Assembly (NCBI GenBank): GCA_052144935.1 | Contig: JBKQPR010000288.1 | Span: 1-36,527, forward strand | Source: JOPF133 sp052144935 | GTDB taxonomy: Bacteria > Acidobacteriota > Terriglobia > Bryobacterales > Bryobacteraceae | Reading direction: 5' to 3' | Length of the DNA: 36,527 nt | In this document: one piece after another, positions 23,189 through 32,000 of the stretch | How positions within the stretch are numbered: position 1 is the stretch's first letter | Layout of the letters: every line of letters starts with the position of its first letter | Notes under the pieces: generated by a model | The model's input: the letters and a program-made list of their open reading frames with translations, nothing else | Told to the model about the DNA's origin: nothing | The model's database searches: none | Program-made: the position numbers and the translations under genes

Positions 23189-25903
23189 ATGATTCCGAAC
23201 GATTCCATAACCCGCCGCGGTCTGCTGGGCCGGGCGCTGGGAGCGGCGGCCCTTGCTGCGGCGCTCGACTCCGCCCGCCAGTCGGTTGCCCAAACCACGG
23301 AGCCAGCGGCGCGTATCCGCGATTCCTTCGACTTCGGCTGGAAATTCCTCAAGGGCGATGCGCCCGGCGCGCAGCAGCCGGGATTTGCGGACGCCAACTG
23401 GCGCAGCCTCGATCTGCCGCACGATTGGAGCGTCGAAGGCCCTTTCTCGCAGAATGAGCCCACCGGCGGCGCTGGCGGCTACGCCCCAACCGGTATCGGC
23501 TGGTACCGGAAACGCTTTCGCGTCCCGGCGTCGTACAGGGACCGCAAGGTGTCCATCGAATTCGATGGCGTCTACCAGAACAGCGAAGTGTGGGTCAACG
23601 GGCAATACCTCGGGAAGCGGCCCTTCGGTTACATCAGCTTCGCCTACGACCTCACACCACACCTGAACCTCTCGGGCGAAAACGTGGTGGCCGTGAAAGT
23701 CGATAACTCCCTCCAGCCGAGCTCGCGCTGGTATTCCGGCTCGGGCATCTACCGGCACACCTGGCTGGTGGCCGTGAATCCGGTCCACGTCGCCCATTGG
23801 GGGACGTTTGTGACCACGCCACGGGTCGCCAAGGAGGCGGCCACCGTCCATGTGGAGACGCACGTGCGCAACGAGAAAGCGGCGGCCGCGGCGTGCACGC
23901 TGGTCACGGCGGTGGTCGATCGCGAAGGCAAAGTCGTCCGGACGGCGGAGGTCTCGCAGGAAATCGGGCCCAACGCCGAATACCAGTTCGGGCAGTCTCT
24001 GGTGGTGGACAAGCCCACCCTCTGGAGCGTGGCCACGCCGTATCTTTACAAGGTGCGCAGCACGGTGCGCGTGGGACCGCAGGTAGTGGACGAGTACGAA
24101 ACCCCCATCGGCATTCGCGAAGCCATCTTCGATGCCGACCGGGGGTTCCTGCTGAATGGCGAGCACGTCAAATTGAATGGCGTTTGCCTGCACCACGACG
24201 CGGGCGCCGTGGGCGCGGCCGTGCCGGAGCGCGTTTGGGAACGGCGGTTCGAGATACTCCGCGAGATGGGCTGCAACGCCATCCGCACCAGCCATAATCC
24301 GCCGGCGCCCGAGTACCTGGACCTCTGCGACCGCATGGGATTCCTGGTCATGAACGAAGCTTTCGACGAATGGAAGGCCGGCAAGGGACAGGTGCGCGGC
24401 AATGGCTATTCGAGGATCTTCGACGAGTGGCACGAACGCGATGTGACGGATTTTGTCCGAAGGGACCGCAATCATCCTTCCGTGGTGCTGTGGAGCTGCG
24501 GCAATGAAATCCCCGACCAGCTCAGCGAACACGGCCTGGAGATTCTGCGCGAATTGCTGGCCATCTTCCATCGCGAAGACCCCACCCGCCCGGTGACGGC
24601 CGGCTGCGACCAGATCGCGGCCGAACCGAGAGCCGCCTCCGCCGAGTTTCTGGGCATGCTGGACGTCGTGGGATACAACTACGCCGACCGTTGGCGCGAG
24701 CGTCGCGAGCTGTACTACTCGATCGACAAGGCCGCGCATCCCAACTGGCGCATGATCGGGACGGAGAGCAGCGGCATGGGCGGACAGCGCGGCGACTATC
24801 GCGGACTGTTGCCGCCCGGTGGGGCAGGCGATTCGCCTGCCCAGGCCGCGGTGATGGCGGGCCCAGGGGGCGCGCCGGCCGTTGCGCCGGCCGCTGGCGG
24901 TAGACGCGGGGGCGCGGCTGGAGCCGGGGACCTTTCGCCAACTTCGCCGGGGCAAGCGGCGGGCGGCGCGGCACCCCCCATGATCGCGCCCGCGGCGGGC
25001 GGCGGCCGCGGAGGCGGCGCGGGCAGAGGTGGGTTTGGCCGCGGCGGCGGAGGCCGCGGCCTGGACACCGAGGAACTCTGGCGATTCATGCGCACCCACG
25101 ATTACGTGGCGGGTGACTTCATGTGGACGGGCATCGATTACCTGGGCGAAGCCGGCGGCGCATCCAGGGGGTCGAGCGCCGGGTGCATCGACAGTTGCGG
25201 CTTTCCCAAGGACGGCTACTACTTCTACCAGAGCCAGTGGACCGAAAAGACGGTGCTGCACCTCTTCCCGCACTGGAACTGGAAGGGCCGCGAAGGCGTC
25301 TTCCTGCCGGTCACCTGCTACACCAATTGCGATAGCGTCGAGCTGTTCCTCAATGGCAAATCGGTGGGCGTCAAGGGCTTCCTTTTCCCGCGATACGGCA
25401 TGCAGGGCCGTTACGGCCAATACGCGCCATCGCCGGCGGGAGCCGCCCGCACTACCAACGATCTGCACCTCTCCTGGGATGTGCCCTACGAACCCGGCAC
25501 GCTCAAGGCGGTCGGGATGAAGGGTGGGAAGGCCGCCGTGGAAGTGGAGATCTCCACCACCGGCGACCCGGCCGCGATCAGCTTCTCGGTGGACCGCGAC
25601 GCCATCCGCGCCGACCGGCGCGACGTGGCCCACGTGACCGTGAAGGTGGTGGACGCCCAAGGGCGCTTGCATCCGGATGCGGACAACCAGATCGCGTTCG
25701 AGATTCAAGGCGAAGGCCGGCTGATCGGCGTGGACAACGGCAATATGGCCGACATGGCGGCGGACTTCAAAGGCAAGACCAGGAAGGCCTCCCACGGCAT
25801 GTGCCTGGCGATGGTGCAATCCACCGCCAGCGCCGGGCAGATTCGCGTGACCGCCACCTCGCCCGGCCTCAAGACGGCCACGGTGACGATAGCGGCGACG
25901 TGA
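23189..25903 (+). CDS. Tat-exported GH2 glycosidase (beta-galactosidase-like) with Gly/Arg-rich insert
   Basis: A 904-residue glycoside hydrolase family 2 protein. AAGGAG lies 9 nt before the ATG at 23189, which begins a Tat signal (SITRRGLLGRALGAAALAAA). Domains are: sugar-binding jelly roll (about 45-200; LDLPHDWSVEGPF, GIGWYRKRF), Ig-like domain (about 200-310), catalytic TIM barrel from about 315 (IRTSHNPPAPEYLDLCDRMG), acid/base E440 in LWSCGNE and nucleophile E526 in MIGTESSG. After the barrel come a DUF4982-like beta domain and a C-terminal invasin/Big-like domain (DRDAIRADRRDVAHVTVKVV). Between the nucleophile and the last barrel strands an insert of about 85 residues (541-625) is almost pure Gly, Ala, Pro and Arg. 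Its start is encoded by a REP-like palindrome. The substrate is probably a plant or microbial beta-galactoside. Confidence 0.92.
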   Translation: MIPNDSITRRGLLGRALGAAALAAALDSARQSVAQTTEPAARIRDSFDFGWKFLKGDAPGAQQPGFADANWRSLDLPHDWSVEGPFSQNEPTGGAGGYAPTGIGWYRKRFRVPASYRDRKVSIEFDGVYQNSEVWVNGQYLGKRPFGYISFAYDLTPHLNLSGENVVAVKVDNSLQPSSRWYSGSGIYRHTWLVAVNPVHVAHWGTFVTTPRVAKEAATVHVETHVRNEKAAAAACTLVTAVVDREGKVVRTAEVSQEIGPNAEYQFGQSLVVDKPTLWSVATPYLYKVRSTVRVGPQVVDEYETPIGIREAIFDADRGFLLNGEHVKLNGVCLHHDAGAVGAAVPERVWERRFEILREMGCNAIRTSHNPPAPEYLDLCDRMGFLVMNEAFDEWKAGKGQVRGNGYSRIFDEWHERDVTDFVRRDRNHPSVVLWSCGNEIPDQLSEHGLEILRELLAIFHREDPTRPVTAGCDQIAAEPRAASAEFLGMLDVVGYNYADRWRERRELYYSIDKAAHPNWRMIGTESSGMGGQRGDYRGLLPPGGAGDSPAQAAVMAGPGGAPAVAPAAGGRRGGAAGAGDLSPTSPGQAAGGAAPPMIAPAAGGGRGGGAGRGGFGRGGGGRGLDTEELWRFMRTHDYVAGDFMWTGIDYLGEAGGASRGSSAGCIDSCGFPKDGYYFYQSQWTEKTVLHLFPHWNWKGREGVFLPVTCYTNCDSVELFLNGKSVGVKGFLFPRYGMQGRYGQYAPSPAGAARTTNDLHLSWDVPYEPGTLKAVGMKGGKAAVEVEISTTGDPAAISFSVDRDAIRADRRDVAHVTVKVVDAQGRLHPDADNQIAFEIQGEGRLIGVDNGNMADMAADFKGKTRKASHGMCLAMVQSTASAGQIRVTATSPGLKTATVTIAAT
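24822..24842. repeat. REP-like palindrome inside the GH2 coding sequence
   Basis: Arms GGGCAGGCGA (24822-24831) and TCGCCTGCCC (24833-24842) pair perfectly around one T. It encodes part of GGAGDSPAQAA at the start of the Gly/Arg-rich insert. The right end of the window (36508-36527, GTGGGGCAGGCGCTTTCGCC) is the same element type, cut off by the edge, so this is a dispersed intergenic repeat that has become coding. Confidence 0.7.
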
Positions 25904-25906
25904 GGG

Positions 25907-25924
25907 GGGCGGGCAATCCCGCCC
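25907..25924 (+). terminator. GC-rich hairpin just after the GH2 stop codon
   Basis: GGGCGGG (25907-25913), loop CAAT, CCCGCCC (25918-25924) form a perfect 7-bp GC stem beginning 4 nt after the TGA. No T-run follows, so it would be a weak or factor-assisted terminator, or an mRNA 3'-end stabiliser. Confidence 0.4.
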
Positions 25925-26129
25925 TGGGATCCCACTCGGAACGCCTTGCCGGCGGCTCTTTCGCGGCACGCGCGAATTCTCGCACGGGGCGCGTCGCCGC
26001 CCTGGGTGTGCCGTCTGGGGGCGCCTCTGGGCCTGCCAGGATTTGTTTCGGATGGGCGGCGGCTCGCGCGCTGCCGCAATTTTTCTCAGTTACAAGAAAG
26101 CCCGCGGATGGCGATAAGTAATGTAGCGT

Positions 26130-26978
26130 ATGAAGTCCATGGTCCAGGCGAGGGCCACTTGCCGCACCGCACGAGACGAGGCCCTCTGCCGAATTCGGGT
26201 CTTCCGTCCGGTGGCCATCAAGTTGTTGTCGTTGCTGACGAAAGGGGCCCCGGACATACTCGAGGTAGCGGATCTGATCGGTTCCGATCCCGCCTTCAGC
26301 GCGGAAATCCTCATAATGTCCAATTCGGCGGCATTCGGGCTGCCCAACCGTGTGAACACCGTGCATAAGGCCATTATCATTCTGGGCACGGAGCGCACCC
26401 GGAAGCTGGTGGCGCGCACCGCCCTTCAAGGCATGGTTCGGGGGATTCAAGAAGACGCCTGCATCGAGAACTGCTGGATTCATAGCCGGGCTTCCGCCGC
26501 ACTGGCTGCCTGGCTGGCGCCGTACTACCAGGTTCATCCCGACCGGGCCTACACCGCCGCCCTCATGCACGATATCGGCCGCCTCGGCCTGCTCTCGGCT
26601 CACGGCAGGCTCTACGCGGACCTGTTGGAGCGGGTATCGGGAACTAACGAAGCCCTGATGGACGCGGAGCGCATCATGTTCTCCATGGATCACTGCGAGG
26701 CCGGGGAGTGGTTGACCAAGACTTGCGGCCTGCCAAAAGAGTTCCAGGAGACGGCCTGCACGCATCACCATAAGGTCGACGGGGTGCTTCGCGACAGCAA
26801 CGACCTGGTGGCCTGCGCCTGTGCCATGGCCCAAGCTTTGGGGTTCCGAGCCGCGCCGCAGGTGGAAGGCCAATCGCTCGAAATGCTACTGGAACGCGTG
26901 CCAAGTGTGACGCACCTGCCAACAGACGTTTCGGCCGCCGACCTCTCCCATTTTGTCAGCAAGGAACTGGAAATCTGA
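26130..26978 (+). CDS. HDOD-domain signalling protein
   Basis: A 282-residue protein made mostly of an HDOD domain, a variant of the HD phosphohydrolase fold used in bacterial signalling. The domain opens with LLTKGAPDILEVADLIGSDPAFSAEILIMSNSA (about 35-67) and GLPNRVNTVHKAIIILG, which is highly typical. YTAALMHDIGRLGLL contributes H147-D148, and two further His-containing segments, FSMDHCEAGEWL and ACTHHHKVDGV, follow. Most HDOD proteins lack full metal sites; this one keeps an HD pair and later histidines, so residual phosphodiesterase activity is possible but unproven. No GGDEF or kinase domain is fused. No clear ribosome-binding site precedes the ATG. It is monocistronic. Confidence 0.85.
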   Translation: MKSMVQARATCRTARDEALCRIRVFRPVAIKLLSLLTKGAPDILEVADLIGSDPAFSAEILIMSNSAAFGLPNRVNTVHKAIIILGTERTRKLVARTALQGMVRGIQEDACIENCWIHSRASAALAAWLAPYYQVHPDRAYTAALMHDIGRLGLLSAHGRLYADLLERVSGTNEALMDAERIMFSMDHCEAGEWLTKTCGLPKEFQETACTHHHKVDGVLRDSNDLVACACAMAQALGFRAAPQVEGQSLEMLLERVPSVTHLPTDVSAADLSHFVSKELEI

Positions 26979-27277
26979 AGGCACGCCACACCGGCGCCGG
27001 CAAGGGCTCCGAGCGAGGACGAGCCAAACCGCGCCTTGCTCATGGCGCGCCGGAATCGGCAGAACGGATCGATCCATCCGAGCGGACCTCCCCGGCGGCT
27101 TCACAGGCGATCCCGTCACGCGTTCCTCCCGGAAGGGCGAACCGGCATCGCCGCGGTCATATTCAGCTCGTTCATCCGGCCATCCGCCGTGGCGGATTGT
27201 TTCGGGAAGGCGCCGCCGCTTTGAGGCAGTTGGTTCAGGGCAGCGAGGGTGTCGCGTAATCCTGGCCGAAATTCTGG

Positions 27278-29035
27278 TCACTGCCCCATTTGATACACGA
27301 CTGTCTGGCGCGTGAGACTGCCCGTGGCCTCCTCCGTCAGACGAATTTCGGCGAGTTTGGAGAGCACGCGGCTCAGACTGCCAAGGTTTTCCGAAAAGAA
27401 TGAAGGCGCCCCGGTCCCTCCCGGCCGCCCGAAATCTGCATTTCCAGCGGGCGAAGTGAAGTCGAGCGCGGCCATCACGCGCTGGTAGTTGGGGCGTTCG
27501 CGCAAATGGCGGAAACCGGCGGCGTAGGTGACGGCAGCGGCGGGCGCCTCGGTCCCGGCCCGATCCAGCACCGCCGCGAGCAGAGGCGCGTCGTTACTGA
27601 GGAACAGCAGGCGGCCGCGATTGGCCAAGATCAGGCTGGCCAGGCCGTCCATGCGTTCGACCGGATACCGGCCGGCCGTTCCGCCGGCCCATTCGGCGCC
27701 GAGCTGGGATGTGGTCCACAATGTTCCGGACGCCGCGGTGAGCGAAGCGCGAACCGATCCCGGATCCCAATCTTGTCCGGCCTCCAGAACCATGACCGAC
27801 GGTATCTGCAAAAACGTTCCGGCGCCCGGCGAGCTCGATTGCACTAACAGGAGCGCGCGCCCATTGGCTTTGTCGACCATGGCGCGCACGGCAGCCACGG
27901 AATCGGAAATGCCGGGGCCGGACGGCAGCGGCTGCTCGTCGATGCGGGTTTCCAGATCGCCTTCGCTGCCGGCGCGGATGTCGAGCGAAACCGCGGAGGG
28001 AGCGTAGCGCGAGTCGGGCGAGACCTGCGGTTGGGGCGCGATCAGTTTCTCCACGATCGCGGCGGCCGCATCGGAAGAGTCGTCAACCAACCAGGCTTTG
28101 TACAGGCCGGCTTCGGGTGGAACCAGCGCCAGCAGGCCGGAGACCGAGGCCGCCGCGGAGCCGGAAGCTTCGGCGGCAGGCCCCGCCGCGTCGGGCACAC
28201 GCAGGAAGATCCTGCTCTCCGTGAAGTTGCCGCCGGCGCGTCGCACGTCTACAACCCCGGCCCAATAGCGGCGGAGCGTGGAGGCGTTGCGCTGCACCCA
28301 GTAGGAACGGAAATAGCTGCTCTTGACGAGCGATTCGAGGTTCATGACGAGTCGCAATTCCGCTGGATTCGACGCACTGGGGCGCTCCTGTAGGCTTTTC
28401 TGTGGGATTCCCACCGCATCGCGATACCACCGGTCGGAGGCGACACTCGGCTTTCCACCGCCGGCGAGCAATTCGAGCGATTGGGCCACCAGATCGTCCC
28501 TGGTAGAGAGCAGCAGGTAGCCTTTGGCGAACGCAAAGGCGACGGTTCGTTTGGATGCCGCGTCCTGGCGCAGGTAGAAGGACACGCCCCCGGCCTGGCG
28601 CTGCTCGAACTTATCGCGGACGGCCCATAGGGAACTCTTCATGAAGTCGGCGTCGGCCACGCGGCTGAGGTACAGGAACTCGACGTCGCGAATCCCGTAG
28701 AGCGCCAGCGCGGACTCCTTTCCGGCGATCTCGATGACGCTCTTGAGGTCGGGCAGGAATCCGGCCGCCGCGCCATACTCGCCGTACACATCGTGCATTT
28801 TGCTGAAGAGGTTGGAGCGGGAAAACACGTCGTAGTTGGCGCTCTGCAGCCAATCGGTTTTGACTTTGGACGCATCCCAATCGCGCAGCAGGCCGCCGAA
28901 ATCGGGCGCTTCCAAATAGAGCAGCGCGCCCGAGGGCATCAGAGTGGCCAGCGGCGGCGCCGGCGAGACCGTCTGGAGGTACACATATCCGGCGACCGAT
29001 AACAATAGGACGGAAAGCAGCACGGCTTTTCTCAT
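27278..29035 (-). CDS. Exported protein of unknown function, coupled to the giant TPR protein
   Basis: A 585-residue protein with a hydrophobic N-terminus (MRKAVLLSVLLLSVAGYVYL), a signal peptide or membrane anchor, followed by PPLATLMPSGALLYLEAPDFGGLLRDW. The pattern of beta-rich halves with ALLYLEAPDFG- and VEFLYLSRVAD-like strands recalls the DUF3352 type of exported proteins; I recall this only loosely. No catalytic motif is seen. Its ATG overlaps the TGA of the upstream giant TPR gene (ATGA, 29032-29035), so the two are translated together and probably work together at the cell envelope. The other end lies 300 bp from the HDOD gene and convergent with it. Confidence 0.8.
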   Translation of the reverse strand: MRKAVLLSVLLLSVAGYVYLQTVSPAPPLATLMPSGALLYLEAPDFGGLLRDWDASKVKTDWLQSANYDVFSRSNLFSKMHDVYGEYGAAAGFLPDLKSVIEIAGKESALALYGIRDVEFLYLSRVADADFMKSSLWAVRDKFEQRQAGGVSFYLRQDAASKRTVAFAFAKGYLLLSTRDDLVAQSLELLAGGGKPSVASDRWYRDAVGIPQKSLQERPSASNPAELRLVMNLESLVKSSYFRSYWVQRNASTLRRYWAGVVDVRRAGGNFTESRIFLRVPDAAGPAAEASGSAAASVSGLLALVPPEAGLYKAWLVDDSSDAAAAIVEKLIAPQPQVSPDSRYAPSAVSLDIRAGSEGDLETRIDEQPLPSGPGISDSVAAVRAMVDKANGRALLLVQSSSPGAGTFLQIPSVMVLEAGQDWDPGSVRASLTAASGTLWTTSQLGAEWAGGTAGRYPVERMDGLASLILANRGRLLFLSNDAPLLAAVLDRAGTEAPAAAVTYAAGFRHLRERPNYQRVMAALDFTSPAGNADFGRPGGTGAPSFFSENLGSLSRVLSKLAEIRLTEEATGSLTRQTVVYQMGQ

Positions 29036-32000
29036 GGCGCACTCCTGGTAATTCGCGGGCGTACCACGTGCTCCTGCTCGATCGCGTTCTTGATCACCGG
29101 CTGGTGTGCGGTGTTGGTGGCGCGGCGCCGCTGTTCGGCGGTGACAGCGTCCAAATGGCGGACGAGCGCACCGCGCCGGGCATCGCTTGGATTATCCGGC
29201 CGCAGCGCGATGGCGGCCTGGAGATGATTCTGCGCCGCGTTCAGATCGTCGATGCGCTCGGCGCCTGCGGCCAGCGACTCCGCAATCGAGACGCGCTCGT
29301 CATCGGTGAGGAGCGGCGGCGGCAAGACAAACGAGGCCGCCGACGGCTGGTACGGCCTATATTCGCCGCGGCGATTGTAATAGGACATGGCCGGGTTAAA
29401 TCCCATCTGCGGCTGCGCGCGAAACTGGTCGAGCGCCAGAGCGAGATTGTCGCGCTGCAGCGCAATCGCGGTGCGCAGCGCGCCGAGGCGGACACGCTCG
29501 CCGGTGGGCGCGATGGCCAGCGCATCGAGCCAGAGCCGCAGCTTTACCTCGGGACTCGCTACCGCTCCCGAAGCATCGATGCGCGCTTCCACCTGGTACG
29601 GCTTGGCGGCGGTGTCGGGAGTCACGCTTCCCGAAGACAACAGCGCCAACTCGGTTCCGGAAACGCCGGCGACCGGGCGCGGAGCGTGCATCCGAGCGGC
29701 CTCCGCACGCAGTTTGTAGGCCGCCTGCGTGTCGGCGACCGCGGCGGCGAGCAATGGTTCGCGTTCGGCAGAGCCGGAAGGCAAGGTGCGGGCGAGTTGC
29801 ACCTTGGCCTCCGAATCCCAAGGCACCGATCTGACCCGCCTGCGGATGAAGTCCGCCGCTTCCGCGGTTTTTCCATACTTGCCGAGCAGTCCAGCCGCGG
29901 GCAGCAAAGTGTCCGTGCCGTCTTCCAAAACCAAAACCATGCGGTTCAACAGCGCAAGGGCCGCGGCCGTGTCGTTGCGCTGGAGCTTCACTTCGGCCAG
30001 GCCCAGAAAATTCCCGGCTTCCAATTGCCCGTTGCGCAACTCGCGATCATAGAGGAATTCCAGCACCCGACGGGCGCCATTCTCATCGCCATCGCGCCGC
30101 AGCATCAGCGCGCCGGTCCGCAGGCTTTCGGGCGGCGGCGCGGATTCCGGCTGCGAACCATATCGCGCCAGGAGCGAATCGAGGGCGCCGGTTTTCGAAG
30201 CCAGCCGGATCTCCACCTCGTCCCGCAACTGGTCCCTCTGCCAGCGCGGCTGGGAGCCTGTGACGGGGGGAATTTGACTCCATTCGGCCGAGGCGCCCTT
30301 CACGTCGCCGGCGTCCAGAAGCATCGAAATCAGTTGCAGGCGGACAAATACCGCCCGGATCGCGCGGAATTCCCGGTCATCGCCAAAGGAAGTTTCGGCG
30401 CGCCGGGACAATAGCGTCACCAGATCGCGCTGCAGCGAAATCCGCTGCGCGCCGGTGATGCCGGGAGTCCGCATCAGCGCATTGAGAATGCTCTCGGGAT
30501 CTTCCATCGTGCGGGCCAGTTCCACCAGCCAGCCGGTTCCCTCGCCGGATGCGATGGAGGCGCGGGCGGCCGGCTCGATCAGTTCGTTCAGCCGGTACTC
30601 GCGATTGCGCTGGTAATAATCGCCCAGCAGATGCGCGATATCGCCGCGCAAGTCGGCAAACGCATGGCGCTCTCCGATATCGGTGAAGGTTTCCGCCACG
30701 CGGCCCCAGAACGGTTCGGGAACGCGCACGCCGCGGCTCTGAACCCGCAGAAAAGTGGCCAGCGCGGATTTCCAGCGCGCCACGGCATCCGCGTGCCGGC
30801 CTTCGGACCAGAGCACGCCGGCGATCCGGTCGTGGGCATCGCCACGGTCCGGATCGAGTTCCAGCGCGTGTTCGAACTCGGTAATCGCCGTGGCGCCCTG
30901 GCCGGCCTGGGCGTACGAATCGCCCAGCGTCAGGTACGCGTCCGGATCGTCGGGCTCCGCTTCCAGGTAGGCGGGCAGCCATCCCTCGGCCGCCGCGCTC
31001 TTGCCAGTGGCAAGATAGTCGCCGTAGCGCGCGCCGTAGTAGAACCAAACCGAGCCGGCGATGATGTTATCGGGCTTGAGCGGCGTGCGGAGGCGCTCGC
31101 CGATGGTTCGCGTATCCAGCGCGGCTTGGAAGGCGGCATCGATGGCGGGGGAATGGTCGTCGAAATAGTGGCCGGAAAGAGCGGTATACGCCCTGGTCCA
31201 CACCGGGTCGAGTGCCCGGCCGCGGGCCTCGACGGCCGAGTAGGCCAGGGCGGGAGTGCCGGCGGCGATCGCCAATTGAACGGCGCGGTTGCGGACATCG
31301 GCTATAGGATTGCCGCGGACAATCGCCAGCAGCTCGTCCGGTTGCCGCGCGACCATCAGGGCGAGGTAGCGGTCCGATAAGTTCCCCGAGAGGCTGTTCC
31401 GCCCCAGCGCCTTCCGCATGACGCGCACCTGGCTATCCAGGTCGCCTGCGTGGATGAATGCCTGCGCGGCTTGATCCAGCGCGCTCCCTTCCACGGACTG
31501 CCCGGGATTGGCCGCGGCGTACTCTTCCAACTGGCGGCCCAGTTCGCCGTAGAGACCGCGCTGCGATTGGAGGGTTACGAAGCGCTGATCGACCTCGTGG
31601 GCCGCGGCGGTCATGGATTGGCGCCGCCAGCGGGCTTCGAGATCCGCGAGCCCGGCGGTTTCGAGGAGCGTCAGAAGCGTGGAGTCGCGAGTCAATCGCG
31701 GAAAGCCCGCCGCTCGCGAGACCAACGCCTGCTCCAGGCGGGCCTTCTCTTCCGGAGTGTACATCTCGGAAATGATTTCCCCGGTAGACTGCGCCACCTG
31801 CTGATCGATCGCTGGACCGGCGCCCAGGTGCGGCAGGACCGCATCCATGCGCCGCGCGCGCGCCATGATGCGCGCGTAAAGCACGGGACGGAAGACGTCT
31901 TCCTTGAAGAGATCGTCGCCGCGCAAATTGGCGGCGCGCCCGGCAAAGGTCACGGCATCGGGCAGAATGTGCCAGGTTTCCAGGTGCCCGGCAATTTCAA

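Noticed and set aside
23090..25969. 959-residue - strand open frame
   Set aside because: Complete antisense shadow of the GH2 gene; composition rich in His, Arg and Ala and no motif, whereas the + frame has all GH2 catalytic motifs.
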